A stretch of DNA of 64,000 nucleotides from Podospora comata (GCA_017354895.1 CP071500.1:1-64000); one strand, 5' to 3'. Shown: positions 1-10,747, counted from the first letter of the stretch. The notes: generated by a model not told the origin, from the sequence alone. Made by a program: numbers and translations.

Positions 1-599
1 ATCGATTTAGCTCCAGTTATCCAGGGTAGAGGGTAGGTAGGGTACTATGATTAGTACGTAGTACGTAGTGCGTAGTACGTAGTGCGTAGTACGTATGCAT
101 AGTCATAATTTAACATTAATATACGGGCTGACGGGCTGACTGGCTGGCTGGCTGGCCTACATACATAGGCGCGGCGCAAGCTCCTCCTCACACAAATGTA
201 ATAATACTAATAATTAATCTTATAGGTTAAAATATATTTGTTATATTAAAATATGTTAGCAATGTAACGTAACGTTATTATATAATAAGTATGTTAAAAT
301 ATATTAGTGATGTTGTTGTAATATTAAATTGTAATTCATAATTTAAATTTAGTTTAGTTTAGTAGGCTGGCTGGCCTACATACATAGACGCGGCGAAAGC
401 TCCTCCTCGCTATATATAAAGCAGACGAAGTAGAGAGCTTGCAGACGAAGTATAAATATTCGCGCGACGTAGTATGCATACTTCATACTTCGTCTAGTCT
501 TTTTAATGAGGCGGGTGATTATAGTCAGTTCACTGTAGCAGGAAACATTTAGAATTCTACTTCATATCCCGAAGGGATTAGAAGCCTGCCTATTTATAA
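1..599. repeat. Repeat-rich spacer before trnI
   Basis: No gene is seen. The stretch holds a tandem array built on GTACGTAGT/GCGTAGTAC (about 52-98), GGCTG tandem units (about 126-156), and a direct repeat of GGCTGGCCTACATACATAG at about 147 and 369. Both copies run into a GCGGCG(C/A)AAGCTCCTCCTC module. An ATATTAGTGATGTTRTTGTA motif near 300 recurs near 15434. Segments such as GCAGACGAAGTA and its inverse near 420-500 could fold into hairpins. Confidence 0.75.
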
Positions 600-671
600 G
601 ATTCCTTGACTTAACTGGTTAAAGTGTATTTTTGATAAGAATAATATCAGCGTTCGAGCCGCTGAGGAATC
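600..671 (+). tRNA. trnI: tRNA-Ile (GAU)
   Basis: Full cloverleaf by eye: acceptor GATTCCT/AGGAATC, D stem ACTT/AAGT, anticodon loop TTGATAA giving GAU, T stem CAGCG/CGCTG with a TTCGAGC loop. It is followed by trnS and trnP and then rnl, a common ascomycete order. Confidence 0.93.
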
Positions 672-728
672 AAAGAAGGTTAATTATTTAAAGCTTGCGG
701 ATATTTATACTTCGTCTGCAAGCTCTCT

Positions 729-768
729 ACATACTTCGTATGCTTTATATAAAGCATACGAAGTATGT
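729..768. repeat. Perfect 40-bp palindrome
   Basis: The 40 bases are exactly their own reverse complement, centred on TTTATATAAA with arms ending in ACATACTTCGTATGC. It can form a cruciform or RNA hairpin. Related ACATACTTCG modules recur in other spacers (e.g. near 15380, 17578, 19052, 20239). Confidence 0.95.
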
Positions 769-831
769 ATGGCGGTATAGTATTAATATAATTAATATTA
801 TGGTTGTACGTTATTTACATTTCAGGGTTAA

Positions 832-916
832 AGAGAATTGACCGAGTGGTTTAAGGTGGCTAGCTTGAGATTAGTTATGGTTAATCTCCATCATGGGTTC
901 GAATCCCATATTCTCT
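832..916 (+). tRNA. trnS: tRNA-Ser (UGA)
   Basis: Class II tRNA with a long variable arm. Acceptor AGAGAAT/ATTCTCT, anticodon loop CTTGAGA giving UGA, T arm with GGTTCGAATCC. Confidence 0.93.
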
Positions 917-1211
917 GCATGCGCAAGCTCTACCTATATTAAAATTATAAACTGAAGGGCGAGGAGCCGAAGCCCATCTCTTTATTTATTTATTTGGAGC
1001 TTGCGCCTCCATATAAAATGAAGTACACTCCTTAGAAAGTATGCAGGCGTACCTTCACTCTTGAGGAGTATGCCTGCATACAGAAGTAGGCGGGCCGAAG
1101 TATGTATCACGGTTTTATTAGTTTATAGTTTTTACCTTCATTATATAGTACTAGGGTACAAACTCTCTTTGACTAAGGTGCAGGGCGCAAGCTCTAAATT
1201 TTATATTTTTA

Positions 1212-1284
1212 CGGGTTAGAGTCAGATTGGTTACGACATCTCATTTGGGATGGGATTATTCTGTGTTCGAGTCACAGTAACCCG
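1212..1284 (+). tRNA. trnP: tRNA-Pro (UGG)
   Basis: Acceptor CGGGTTA/TAACCCG, D stem GTC/GAC, anticodon stem TCTCA/TGGGA with loop TTTGGGA (UGG), T stem CTGTG/CACAG. Last tRNA before rnl. Confidence 0.93.
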
Positions 1285-3187
1285 ATATATTTACTCCTTG
1301 TGTAACACATGTTTGTATTTGGCAGGAAAAAAAATTTTTAAGTTAAGTTAGAGCTTGCGCCTTTAGGCGTGGCGTGACACAAACTCCTCCCCCTCGTTAT
1401 AGCTATACTAAGGGTATAAATACAGTATTAATTTATTGTAGAAATTATAAAAATATAAATGAATTGTATATATCTTTTATATTATATCTAAGATATACAA
1501 GTATATAAAGAGACTATTATGGAAATACGTGCTATGTATTAAAGAGAGAAATTTAACTTATGTACATGAATAAAACATATGAACTCTTAGAGAAATTATT
1601 TAATAAACGAAGTGAATTGAAATATCTTATTAACTTCAGGAAAAAAAATCAAACGAGATTCTATGATTAGTGTGAACTAAAATAGAGTAGCCTATATAAA
1701 TAAGTAAAATGGCCTAAAAGCTGTTTGAATTTATGGGGAACCTTCCTCAAAGGCTAAATATAATACATGAGCGACAGTGAAAAGTACCGTGAGGGAAAAT
1801 TTTTTTGAAATAGTAGTTTTATAAGCAGCTCAAGCTGATAATAAAAAGCAAGAGCGTACCTTTTGCATAATGGGTCACCAAGTTAACATTAGATGCGAGC
1901 TAATTATCTTGATTTGATAGATGACATGCATAGTTAAACCGATCATTAAAATAATGAATAGTGTCTAAAGTTAGACCCGAAGCCTAGTGATCTTACTATA
2001 GTCAGGGCTATAAAGGTCCGAACGGGTTATCGTTGCAAAGATATCCGAAGAACTATGGTAAGCGAGTGAAAGACAACACTGACTAGGATAGCTGGTTTTC
2101 TGCGAAACCTATAAAAGTAGGCAGTTTAAGTAACATCTTAGTAGGTACAGAACTTTATCTCAGACAAGATGTATATTCTCATATGGATAAATAAGGCGCG
2201 GCGCGGCGAAAGCTCTTCCTCGCTATTTATCTATTTATATGAAATACATTTTATTTGTATACATCGGGGGATCGTGAAGATTTTATCGGTGAGTATGTAG
2301 ACTCGGAATGACAAAGATGGTTCTTGAATTATCGGACATAGAATGCTAAGGTTGTATGTCAAAAGGGAAACAGCCCAGAACAAAGAAATAGTTAAGGTTC
2401 CAAAATTATTATTAAGTGAAATTAAGAGGGTTTTTATATAAGTCGACAAGAAGATAGGCCTGGAAGCAGCCATATTTTAAAGACCTCGTAACAGAGCACT
2501 TGTTAAATCTTAAAAGCATCGAAAATTTATCGGATCTAAATAATATACCGAAACTTTGTCCACAAATGACCATAATAAATTAAATTATGGTCATTTTTGT
2601 GGGGTAGCAGAACGTTGAGTTAATATTTGACTTTTCTTTTTTAAAGAAAAATATAGGACAACTCAAGTGATAATGGTGACATGAGTAACAAAAAAGAAGG
2701 GCTATGTAAATTATAATATAATATAATATTATATTATATGTTAAGCTCTCTCGCCTAAAGCTTATGGAAAGAGTTTTAAAAAAGTAACGGCCTCTAAGTT
2801 GATAATACTTATATTATTGCGATGAGAAAATCTAATTACTTTAGACAACATTTAACCTTCAAGGCACGGGCAAGCACCTCAAAAAATTTATTTTTTTTTT
2901 GAGGAGCTTGCAACCGCGCCTTGTAGGGAGTGAAAAATGTGCTGGAAAAAAAAGTAACCGATCTGATTTTCTTTATAAAACTAAGTGGGTGACACTACTC
3001 ATGCATGCAAACTACTGCGTAGTCAAGCCAGCATGTAGTACGTAGTACCGCTCGCTTAATTAAGGAAATAGGAGAAGGAAGTACCGTACCTAGAAACTGA
3101 AACAAGTAAGCTAGTAGAGAATACGAAGGCGTAATGAGGTAACAATCATAAAGGAACTCGGCAAACTAACTACCGTAACTTAGGGAT

Positions 3188-4680
3188 GTTTGTCCTCCAG
3201 TAATTTAAGTATTAACACTTAAAATTGACTGGTAATATATTGGGAAAATTTCAAAAACTACTTTTAACATAGGCGCAAGCTCTAGATAAGTAGATTTGAA
3301 GCGAAGTTTATTAGTATTTGTAGTCCCGACGGCGCGGCGCAAGCTCCTCGTCGGGGCAATGCAAGCTCTAAAAAAACAATAAATTCGTTCAACGACTAAG
3401 GCGTGAGTAATACAGCAATAATCGCCTTTTAAAACCCAACTTATCTTTACCTGTAATATGCAAATAAAATAATGTCCAACAAATGAAGAATCAAGTAAAT
3501 AAAAATTTTTATGAGTGAGTTGCTGGGTTTATAGATGCTGAAGGGTGTTTTCACATAAAACGTAAAATAATGTCTAATAATAAAATTCGTTATTATTTTG
3601 AGTTTGTAATTAAATTACACATAGACGATGAAGCCGTTTTAAGGACTATTTGTCACATACTAGGTGTGGGACGAGTAGTACTAAGACCTAAATATAATAC
3701 TTGTTCCTTTGAGGTAGGTTCTGAAAAGGAACTACGTATTCTCATCGATTTATTGGACGAGTTTCAATTAATGGGTGATAAGTATTTAGATTATATTAAT
3801 TTCAGGGAGGCTTTCTTTTTATACTTTTGATCGTTCAGATTCAGTCACTGAATCTTTGAAGACCAAAATTGAAGAGATACGGGCCAACCATAATACAAAA
3901 CGTGCATCTACTACTCTACCTGTCAATTATAAACGCGTAATTACTGATTATAAGTTATTAGGGTTTATAGAAGGGAGGGTAGTTTCATCGTACAGACACG
4001 GGGGTTAACTCCTAAATTTGAATTAGAGTTAACTTCAGCTCAAAAACCCCTTTTAATAGATATTTGTGAATATTTGATGCTACGTATCCAACTAATAGCT
4101 GATGCGACACAACCTCTAAATCTACCTTCTAAAGGTGGAATTAAAATACGTGATCGTAAGGCTAAGGGTAATAGTAAACCTTCCGTGAGATTAGAAATCA
4201 CAGGAATTGATTTTTTACACAATTATTTTAATGTGTTTTTAAGCAAATTAGAATTTTATTCTAGAAAGAAGGAGGATTTTAAAAGCTTTTGCTTTATTTG
4301 TAACAAATTATTTAGCAAAGCACACATTGATAATGAAGAAGTAAAAATTTTATTATTAAGGCTTTCAGAGGGAATGAATGGAGCAAGATTATCTACAAAT
4401 AAACTTACAGATAAAACATTAACCGGTAAGATTATTTGCAGGGATGAAGAAACTCCTGATTCTTAAGAAAAATAAAACCCTTGAATATGAGATTTATATC
4501 ACATAAGGCGCAAGCTCTCAATTCACTAGTCGTGTACAGGAACATTATAATAGAAAATTTTAGCGAAAACGGTAATAGATAATGAAGACATAGTCTGAAC
4601 CATGTTGTAAAATATGGAAAGTTAAAGTTAAGGCGCAAGCTCTAATTAGAGCTTTCGCCTTAATAACTGATAACAAGTTG
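3188..4680 (+). mobile_element. rnl group I intron 1
   Basis: Interrupts the rRNA after ...TTAGGGAT, and the downstream exon resumes AAGGAGGGCTC. The intron starts GTTTGTCCT and ends ATAACAAGTTG. Group I core pieces are visible: a GGGAAAATTTCAAA segment near 3242, CGTTCAACGACTAAGGCGTG near 3387 and GACATAGTCTGAACC near 4588. The ends and core closely match rnl intron 2, so the two are paralogues. Confidence 0.88.
3483..4466 (+). pseudogene. LAGLIDADG homing endonuclease in rnl intron 1 (interrupted)
   Basis: From the ATG at 3483 with UGA as Trp, the protein begins MKNQVNKNFYEWVAGFIDAE, containing the first LAGLIDADG helix. A second half with GFIEG followed by a serine-rich strand starts near 3961, and the chain runs to a C-terminal block with DFLHNYFNVFLSKLEFYSRK. 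The reading is split over three frames, with slips near 3825 and near 3975 beside T or G runs. It is either a decaying endonuclease or an intact gene with sequencing slips. Family identity is sure; activity is not. Confidence 0.8.
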
Positions 4681-6498
4681 AAGGAGGGCTCATTAGTCTC
4701 GATTAATACGAGTAAAAAGGAAGAAGCATGAAATATTGTTGTACGACTGTTTAATTAAAACAAAGCACTTTGCATAAAGATGAAAATCTAAGTATTGAGT
4801 GTGATCTCTGCCCGATGCCGGCTGGTTAACGAATTAACTATATTGATAAAAGTATGGTCTTAGAGGAACCCCCGGTTAATGGCGGCCTTAGCGTGAGGGT
4901 CCTAAGGTAGCGAAACGCCTTGGCCGTTAAATGCGGTCTTGCATGAATGATGTAACGATACAACAGCTGTCTCTATGATTGACTCAGTGAAATTGGAATA
5001 GCAGTGCAGATACTGCTTACCTCTAGTTAGACGAGAAGACCCTATGCAGCTTTACTGTTACTAATTATTGAATATGATCCCGGCTATTCTGAGTGTATAA
5101 GGTAATTGATAAAATATAATTGAAACACCTTTATTATTCCATCATATTATAATTTATTTATTTTAAATTTATCTTAGATTTTTATACTATGCACTACTAA
5201 ACGTGCTAGTATGGAAATCAGTGTAGCTATATGCGGAACTAAATAAGAAAGTCAACCGAAATAAATAAATCAAACTACAAGGACGGCGCTATATATAGCT
5301 CGTCGTCAAAATACGTATCAGTATGGTGTGATAAGGCAATTTTGTGGCGCAGCTAGATAGCTGCACCGCTAGTTAGTTGACACCTCACTATGAAGTTACT
5401 AATTTACGAACTATAAAATTACGAAGTTAGGAACTTCGTAGTTTACTCATACCAATACAATACGTATTTATAAGGTAGAACAATTGTTAGGAGACAGTTT
5501 ATGCGGGGCACAGACCCCATAAAGAGTAAATGGGTGTGTCTAATAATAAAAAAATTTATGTTTGCAATTTTTTATAGTAATCCTATATTTAATCATGTAT
5601 GTTCTATTCATAGAATATAATATGAATGAATTCGATTCATTTATAATATAGTCCTTGGGTACAGTATAAAAATTATATATGTATTTTTGCAATATAATTT
5701 CCATGAAATTAGGAGGTAAGATTTTATTTATAGTGAAATTAGACGTAATAAAGTAAATATTATGAGATAGGCGCAAGCTCGAGGCACAAGTTATGGCGCA
5801 AGCTCTGGCACCTCGAGTTTGCACCTCTCTAATATTTTACTATAGTTATTATTTAGTGCTGCTGTGCTTAAAATATTTAGCGCAAGCTAAATCTAAGCCT
5901 GAAGTATGCTATGCTTAAATTATTTTAAGTGTAAGCTTTTTAATAATAAAAATGTTTGTTACTTATAAAGCTTAATGGCTTAATCTTGCCTTACTGTTTG
6001 ATTAACAACAAATCTTACAGTCGCGTAAGCGGGGCATAGGATCACAAGATACAAAAAGGAGAGATCTTGGATTATTGGAAAAGCTACGCTAGGGATGTTT
6101 GTCCTTCAATATTTATATTTATGTATACGAAGTCCGCATACAGACGTATAGACATACATACTACGTTAGGGATATTTGTACAGAAGTATGTCTGCATAAA
6201 TATCATACGAAGTATGAAATCGGCTTACGTACGTAATAAATAATTGATAATATATTGGGTTAATTTCAAAAATTACTTTTAAGGCTGGGGTGATATATAG
6301 CTGTATACAGCTCGCTCTAGAAAAAAAAGTAAATTTGAAGCGAAATTTATCTCAGCATTATAAAGCAGCTAGCTGCTTTACATAAAGATAAAATCGTTCA
6401 ACGACTATAAGGTGAGTAATGCTAACAATAATCCTTTATTAATACCCAACTTTCTTTTTTTTTTAATATGTAAAAAAATATAATAAATTATACATAGC

Positions 6499-7953
6499 AT
6501 GAATAATAAAACTCCAAAGTTTTTATCTATTTTTTTGGCGCAAGCTCTTAATAAAGATAATAAAAAAATACCTTTTAAAAGTAAATCTGAAGTAGGAAAA
6601 AGATACTTTCCCCCTGTATCTAGGGAATGAAAAAATAGTATTTATGTATTTAATAAAAATAATATAAAAAATATGCCTATTTATGATTTAAATATTAATT
6701 TATTAATTAAAAGTTTTTTTAATTTGTATTTTAATCCTAAATTTTTATATAATAAATATAGATCATATAAAACTAGAAGTATTTCATTAAATAAAATATT
6801 TGCTAGTAAGGCAGAAGTAAAACATACTAATAATAAAGCAGTTATAACTGTATATGTCTATAACAGAGAAAAAATATCTTTATTAAAAAAAATAAAAAAA
6901 TTAAACAAAAATCTTTTTAATTTAATAGCTAAATTTGCAGTTATTTTATATAAAAAGGAAGGTGGCTGCATACGAAGTCTGGCTGCTTCTAGTCCGGAGG
7001 ATATGCAAACAAGCTATAGTTCTGATTTTAAGGATTTAGCTAAAGCTGATAACCAACCAATAGCCCTACGAAGTCTGCAAGAAATTTTTAAATATGAAAA
7101 AACTCTAACTAAATCTTTTTTAATTAAAAACTTAAGACTTCTTAGAAAATATAAATTAAGACTAAATCTTAATAAATATAAATTTGAAGAAAAACTTTTA
7201 TATAAATTGAAAAATTTTATAGTAAAATATTATAATAAGAAAGTTGAATTTAATATTGTAAATATTAGATCGGTGGTATTTCATAGTGATTTTTTCACTA
7301 ATATTTTACTATCTAAATTAAAAAATAGAAGAGCTAATATATTAAGAACGATGGATACTATTTTAAATAAGGTAGTTTTACCTAAAGTAAATAGAATAAT
7401 AGAAAAAAGTTTTCATATAAAAGGTATAGATTTTAAATTATTAGAAAATAAATATCTAAATACTAAAATAAGTTATATACTTAGAGGGGGCAAGCTCGAT
7501 AAGAATTTATCTAAATTCTTAAATAAGTTATTTTATAACGTTATGAGTGCCGCTGCCACAGCAGCAGCTTCACACCAGTGCCTTAATAAAGATTATTTAA
7601 AAATATATGAAATAATTTTTAATTCTATAAATTATAAAAATATGGGCGGTGTAAGATTAGAAGCTAAAGGTAGATTAACTAAACGATATAGAGCAGATAG
7701 ATCTCAATTTAAAGTAAGGTGGAAAGGAGGTTTGAAAAACATTGATTCTTCGTATAAAGGATTATCATCTATAAATATGAGAGGTTTTGTTAAACCTAAT
7801 ATTGATTATTCAATACTAGCATATAAACGTCGGATTGGTGCTTTTGCAGTAAAAGGTTGAGTGTCAGGTAAATCTTATTCTACATCAGCTACTTATAGTT
7901 CAGTTAATACGAGTATAGATTCATGGGCTGTCACAGGATTTTCTGATGCATAA
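6499..7953 (+). CDS. rps3: Ribosomal protein S3, fused to a LAGLIDADG fragment
   Basis: Small-subunit ribosomal protein S3 (S5-like family) of fungal mitochondria, encoded within the rnl intron. I start at the ATG at 6499 (MNNKTPKFLSIF), because the expected N-terminal block REWKNSIYVFNKNNIKN lies in frame and is read through a UGA Trp codon; the later ATG at 6673 would lose it. The ORF is 484 codons, basic and Lys/Asn-rich. The last part (SSINMRGFVKPNIDYSILAY) is typical for the C-terminus. It then reads on through UGA into about 30 residues of an endonuclease start (DSWAVTGFSDA) and stops at TAA 7951-7953. GC-rich repeat modules lie in frame: LAQAL is encoded by the GGCGCAAGCTCT module at 6537-6548, and others sit near 6965-7020, 7068-7080 and 7487-7497. 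Confidence 0.93.
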
Positions 7954-8223
7954 GGTTCATTTAATATAACAGTTTATAATGATAATACTCGTTCTACTAG
8001 TTGAGCTATAAAATTACGTTTTAAATTTGAGTCTTTAAAAGAATTAGAGTTGATTATAAATCATTTTGATAAATATCCTCTAGTTACAAAAAAATTTGAA
8101 GACTATCTACTTTTTAGACAAGCTTATGTAATGTTAAAAAACAAAGAACATTTAACTGAAGTAGGTTTAAAAGAAATACGTAATATAAAATTATATATGA
8201 ATAAAGGAAGAGTTTTAAGTTAA
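7858..8223 (+). pseudogene. LAGLIDADG endonuclease remnant downstream of rps3
   Basis: One LAGLIDADG half is recognisable: WAVTGFSDA, then after a stop [31 protein letters not shown] and the usual tail KEHLTEVGLKEIRNIK, ending at TAA 8221-8223. The stop TAA stands where most relatives have the acidic residue of the D-A-E-G motif. The first part is translated as the C-terminus of rps3. Endonuclease insertion at the rps3 C-terminus is known in other ascomycetes; here only one half remains, so it is probably inactive. Confidence 0.8.
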
Positions 8224-8708
8224 AAAGCAATGTGGAAGCTATAAATAAAAAAAAAATAGCGGAAAATAATAGGTTTGTATTTAGGGCGTAAACTCGTACA
8301 TTAATTTTAGGTACGAGCCCCATCTGGTGAAAAAAAAATAAGAAATGAAGAAATAGTCTGAACCCTTTTGTAAAAAATGGAAATAAATTAAAATGATAAC
8401 AAGTTGAACAGGCTAATTTGCGCAAGAGTGTACATAATGAGTGCGCGGTTTGGCACCTCGATGTCGGCTTAACTTATCCTCATGGATGCAGAAACTATGT
8501 AGGGTACGACTGTTCGTCGATTAAAAAGTTACATGAGCTGGGTTAAATACGTCGTGAGACAGTATGGTTTCTATCTTCTAGAGGGAATTAGAATATAACA
8601 AGGATTAATCTTGTACGAAAGGAACATGGGGTACTGTTGTATACCCAAAAGGTATGCCAATTTTATTAACCTCTGGTTTACCTGTTGTTTATGTGCCTTG
8701 TATTAATT

Positions 8709-8748
8709 TCTTTTTTTTCGACGTCGTACGAAAGAAAAAAAAGAAAAA
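8709..8748. repeat. T-run/A-run hairpin in the 3' domain of rnl
   Basis: A run of T, then CGACGTCGTACG, then a run of A and G forms a long hairpin. It sits between the conserved GTATGCCAATTTT and the terminal GATAAGTGCTGAAAGCAT segment of the rRNA. It looks like an expansion of a variable helix by CGACGT/CTTCGTC-type modules. Confidence 0.7.
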
Positions 8749-8978
8749 TGGGATGTTATAGTCACTAACTAAATAAATAACATAAGCATGGCAGGAAAGC
8801 TAAGTTAGTCAAAGATAAGTGCTGAAAGCATATAGGCACGAAGCTTGTCTTGGGATATTTCTTAAATATACGTAATATAATATTACGTCATTAGGCTTAA
8901 TTTGCAAGAATCTAGAGATTTTAAGGTATTAAGTACTAATTTTATAGTAAACTATATAATTGATATATTTTATTTAAA

Positions 8979-9049
8979 GCCGAGTTAGCATAAAAGGAAT
9001 GCAATTGTTTTGTAATCAATAGAAGTAAGTGCGATACTTGCACCCGGCT
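8979..9049 (+). tRNA. trnT: tRNA-Thr (UGU)
   Basis: Acceptor GCCGAGT/ACCCGGC with one A-C mismatch, anticodon loop containing TTTGTAA (UGU), T stem GTAAG/CTTGC. First tRNA after rnl, the usual place in Pezizomycotina. Confidence 0.9.
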
Positions 9050-9060
9050 AGGAGTTATAA

Positions 9061-9131
9061 GGATTAGTAGTCAAGTGGTACGACATAGCTCTTTCAATGC
9101 TACCATCGCAGGTTCGATTCCTGCCTAGTCT
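9061..9131 (+). tRNA. trnE: tRNA-Glu (UUC)
   Basis: Acceptor GGATTAG/CTAGTCT, D stem GTC/GAC, anticodon loop TCTTTCA (UUC), T loop TTCGATT. Confidence 0.92.
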
Positions 9132-9302
9132 ATTAGGTAGGCGCAAGCGTACATACATAATGGCGAAGTATATCGAGGAGCTTGCGCTATATATACAGCA
9201 GACGAAGTATAAATATCCCTACGTCAGGCGCGGAGGTTTACATACGACGAGTTATATATATAACCCTACGTATGTATGCCCAGCACCGTCATTCTTTTTA
9301 TT

Positions 9303-9374
9303 GAGGCTATAGCTCAATTGGTAGAGCGTACTGCTCATAACAGTAATTATAAGTGTTCAAGTCACTTTAGCCTT
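9303..9374 (+). tRNA. trnM: tRNA-Met (CAU)
   Basis: Acceptor GAGGCTA/TAGCCTT, D stem GCTC/GAGC, anticodon stem TACTG/CAGTA with loop CTCATAA, T stem AAGTG/CACTT. Confidence 0.92.
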
Positions 9375-9387
9375 ATGGCTGTATATT

Positions 9388-9445
9388 CTGCAGACGACTT
9401 CGTCGTGCGCTTTAACTTTTAAGTGTACGACGAAGTCGTCTGCAG
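9388..9445. repeat. 19-bp inverted repeat, hairpin
   Basis: Arms 9388-9406 and 9427-9445 are exact reverse complements (CTGCAGACGACTTCGTCGT) around a 20-nt loop. The arm itself contains the CGACTTCGTCG module. It lies between two trnM genes and may act as an RNA processing hairpin or simply be a mobile repeat. Confidence 0.92.
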
Positions 9446-9461
9446 CAAAAGTTCTTAATAA

Positions 9462-9531
9462 TGCGGGTTGGTGTAATAGAAACATTTTTGGCTCATGCCC
9501 AAAAGACAAGGGTGCAAATCCTTTACCCGCA
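9462..9531 (+). tRNA. trnfM: tRNA-Met (CAU), probable initiator
   Basis: Acceptor TGCGGGT/ACCCGCA, anticodon loop CTCATGC in a TTTGG/CCAAA stem. This is the second of three different CAU tRNAs in the cluster; the assignment as initiator is inferred from position and acceptor sequence. Confidence 0.85.
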
Positions 9532-9776
9532 TCTGTATATAGATATAGATTTCAGGCTGGCTTGGCGGCTACGCCACAGGAAGTATGCGCCGCTATATAT
9601 ATCGCTATATATAGCGGCGCAAGCTCCTCCTCGAGCTTGCGCCCTCCTCCTTTAATATGTAATATGAGCATGCGCTTTAGACTGGTGCGACATATAGCGC
9701 TGGGCACACAAGCTTCCTGACGAAGTATGTCGGGCGCCATAAAATGTAAGGCTGCTCTTATTTATATCTTTATTAT

Positions 9777-9857
9777 ATCCGAGTGCTGGAATGGTAGACA
9801 GTGCAAGCTTAAGTTTTGCTGGTTAATAGCCGTGAACGTTCAAGTCGTTCCTCGGAT
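9777..9857 (+). tRNA. trnL: tRNA-Leu (UAA)
   Basis: Class II. Acceptor ATCCGAG/CTCGGAT, anticodon stem GCAAG/TTTGC with loop CTTAAGT (UAA), short variable stem, T arm with GTTCAAGTC. Confidence 0.92.
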
Positions 9858-9970
9858 ATTATATAGTTCTGGGTGCTATATATAGCGCAAGCTCCTCCTC
9901 CTCCTCAGGGTTGAGATGTTGCTACTTGCGCTAAATATTTTAAGCGTACGACGAAGTCGTCTGCACATAA

Positions 9971-10042
9971 GGGGATATAGTCTAATTTGGTAAAACGCTG
10001 ACTTTGCACGTCGGATTTTCAGGTTCAATTCCTGATTTCTCC
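9971..10042 (+). tRNA. trnA: tRNA-Ala (UGC)
   Basis: Acceptor GGGGATA/TTTCTCC with one mismatch, anticodon stem CTGAC/GTCGG with loop TTTGCAC (UGC), T stem TCAGG/CCTGA. Confidence 0.9.
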
Positions 10043-10046
10043 ATAA

Positions 10047-10118
10047 GCCTGAGAAGCTCAATTGGTAGAGCAGAGCATTGAAGCTGCTTTGGTTGTAAGT
10101 TCAAGTCTTACCTTAGGC
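10047..10118 (+). tRNA. trnF: tRNA-Phe (GAA)
   Basis: Acceptor GCCTGAG/CTTAGGC, anticodon loop TTGAAGC (GAA), T stem GTAAG/CTTAC. Only four bases separate it from trnA, suggesting processing from a common transcript. Confidence 0.93.
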
Positions 10119-10128
10119 ATAAAATATA

Positions 10129-10211
10129 ATGGATGTGCTGGAAATGGTAGACAGGAGCCGCTTAGGACGGTTTGGTTTAACGACTGTACAAGTTCAAATC
10201 TTGTCATCTAT
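10129..10211 (+). tRNA. trnL: tRNA-Leu (UAG)
   Basis: Class II. Acceptor ATGGATG/CATCTAT, anticodon stem AGCCG/CGGTT with loop CTTAGGA (UAG), T arm with GTTCAAATC. Confidence 0.92.
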
Positions 10212-10270
10212 ATTTTATAATATATAGAAAATTTAGGCTGCAGCTACTAAAGCTAAAGCTCTTTATTGAG

Positions 10271-10342
10271 TATGTTGTGGACTAATGGGTAAGTCATAAA
10301 TTTTTGGTATTTACAATTGAGTGTTCGAATCACTCCAACATA
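10271..10342 (+). tRNA. trnQ: tRNA-Gln (UUG)
   Basis: Acceptor TATGTTG/CAACATA, D stem ACT/AGT, anticodon loop TTTTGGT (UUG), T stem GAGTG/CACTC. Confidence 0.92.
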
Positions 10343-10394
10343 ATTTTTTTCTATCCGAGCTTGCGTCCTGGCGAAGTATGTAGGGGGGGGGCGT

Positions 10395-10445
10395 GCGATA
10401 TACCGCACGAAAAAGATTAAATGGATTTTTCGTGCGGTATATCGC
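10395..10445. repeat. 20-bp inverted repeat, hairpin
   Basis: Arms 10395-10414 and 10426-10445 are exact complements (starting GCGATATACCGCACG) with an 11-nt loop. It follows a run of nine G at about 10383-10391. A CGCACGG/CCGTGCG relative appears upstream of nad4L. Confidence 0.9.
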
Positions 10446-10747
10446 GCGCACAAGCTCAGAAAATTTATAATTAGGTTAGTAGTGCTATGTTTATACGCTA
10501 CACAGGCGCAAGCTCTAATTATTGCTATAATATACTTATATTTAAGCTGCAATTGTGGCTTCGCAGCTTCGCGTGCTAAAGTTCTAAAAAGAAATAAACC
10601 TCGTATTTATTATATAATAAATATTCTAAAGCTTATAGAGCTTGTGCGCGATATATACCACACGGAAAATATGAGAATATTAATATTGAGAAGGAGCTTG
10701 CTTGCGCTATATATAGCGCAAGCTCCTCCTCGCTCTTATTATTTTAA

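Larger units (their letters stand above)
6097..8406 (+). mobile_element. rnl group I intron 2 (rps3 intron, position 2449 type)
   Basis: Inserted after GCTACGCTAGGGAT, with the downstream exon AACAGGCTAATTTG. This is the GGGAU/AACAG site that hosts the rps3-bearing intron of many Pezizomycotina. It begins GTTTGTCCTTC and ends ATAACAAGTTG like intron 1. The core segments CGTTCAACGACTATAAGGTGAG (near 6393) and AATAGTCTGAACC (near 8352) match those of intron 1. The intron carries rps3 and the tail of a LAGLIDADG gene. Confidence 0.92.
1430..8875 (+). rRNA. rnl: Large subunit ribosomal RNA (two introns)
   Basis: Mitochondrial 23S-type rRNA. Conserved blocks are recognisable in order: GCGACAGTGAAAAGTACCGTGAGGGAAA near 1770, the AAGGAACTCGGCAAA block near 3150, GGTCCTAAGGTAGCGAA near 4898, GACGAGAAGACCCTATG near 5031, the GTTTGGCACCTCGATGTCGGCT block near 8448, and the TGTACGAAAGGAAC sarcin-ricin loop near 8612. 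Exons are about 1430-3187, 4681-6096 and 8407-8875. The outer ends are estimated from similarity to E. coli 23S and may be off by tens of bases. Variable regions contain GGCGCAAGCTC modules (near 5766 and 5796) and an A/T-run hairpin at about 8709-8748. Confidence 0.93.

Noticed and set aside
2231-2473. Minus-strand 80-codon ORF in rnl
   Set aside because: Lies wholly in conserved rRNA sequence; it is a chance frame.
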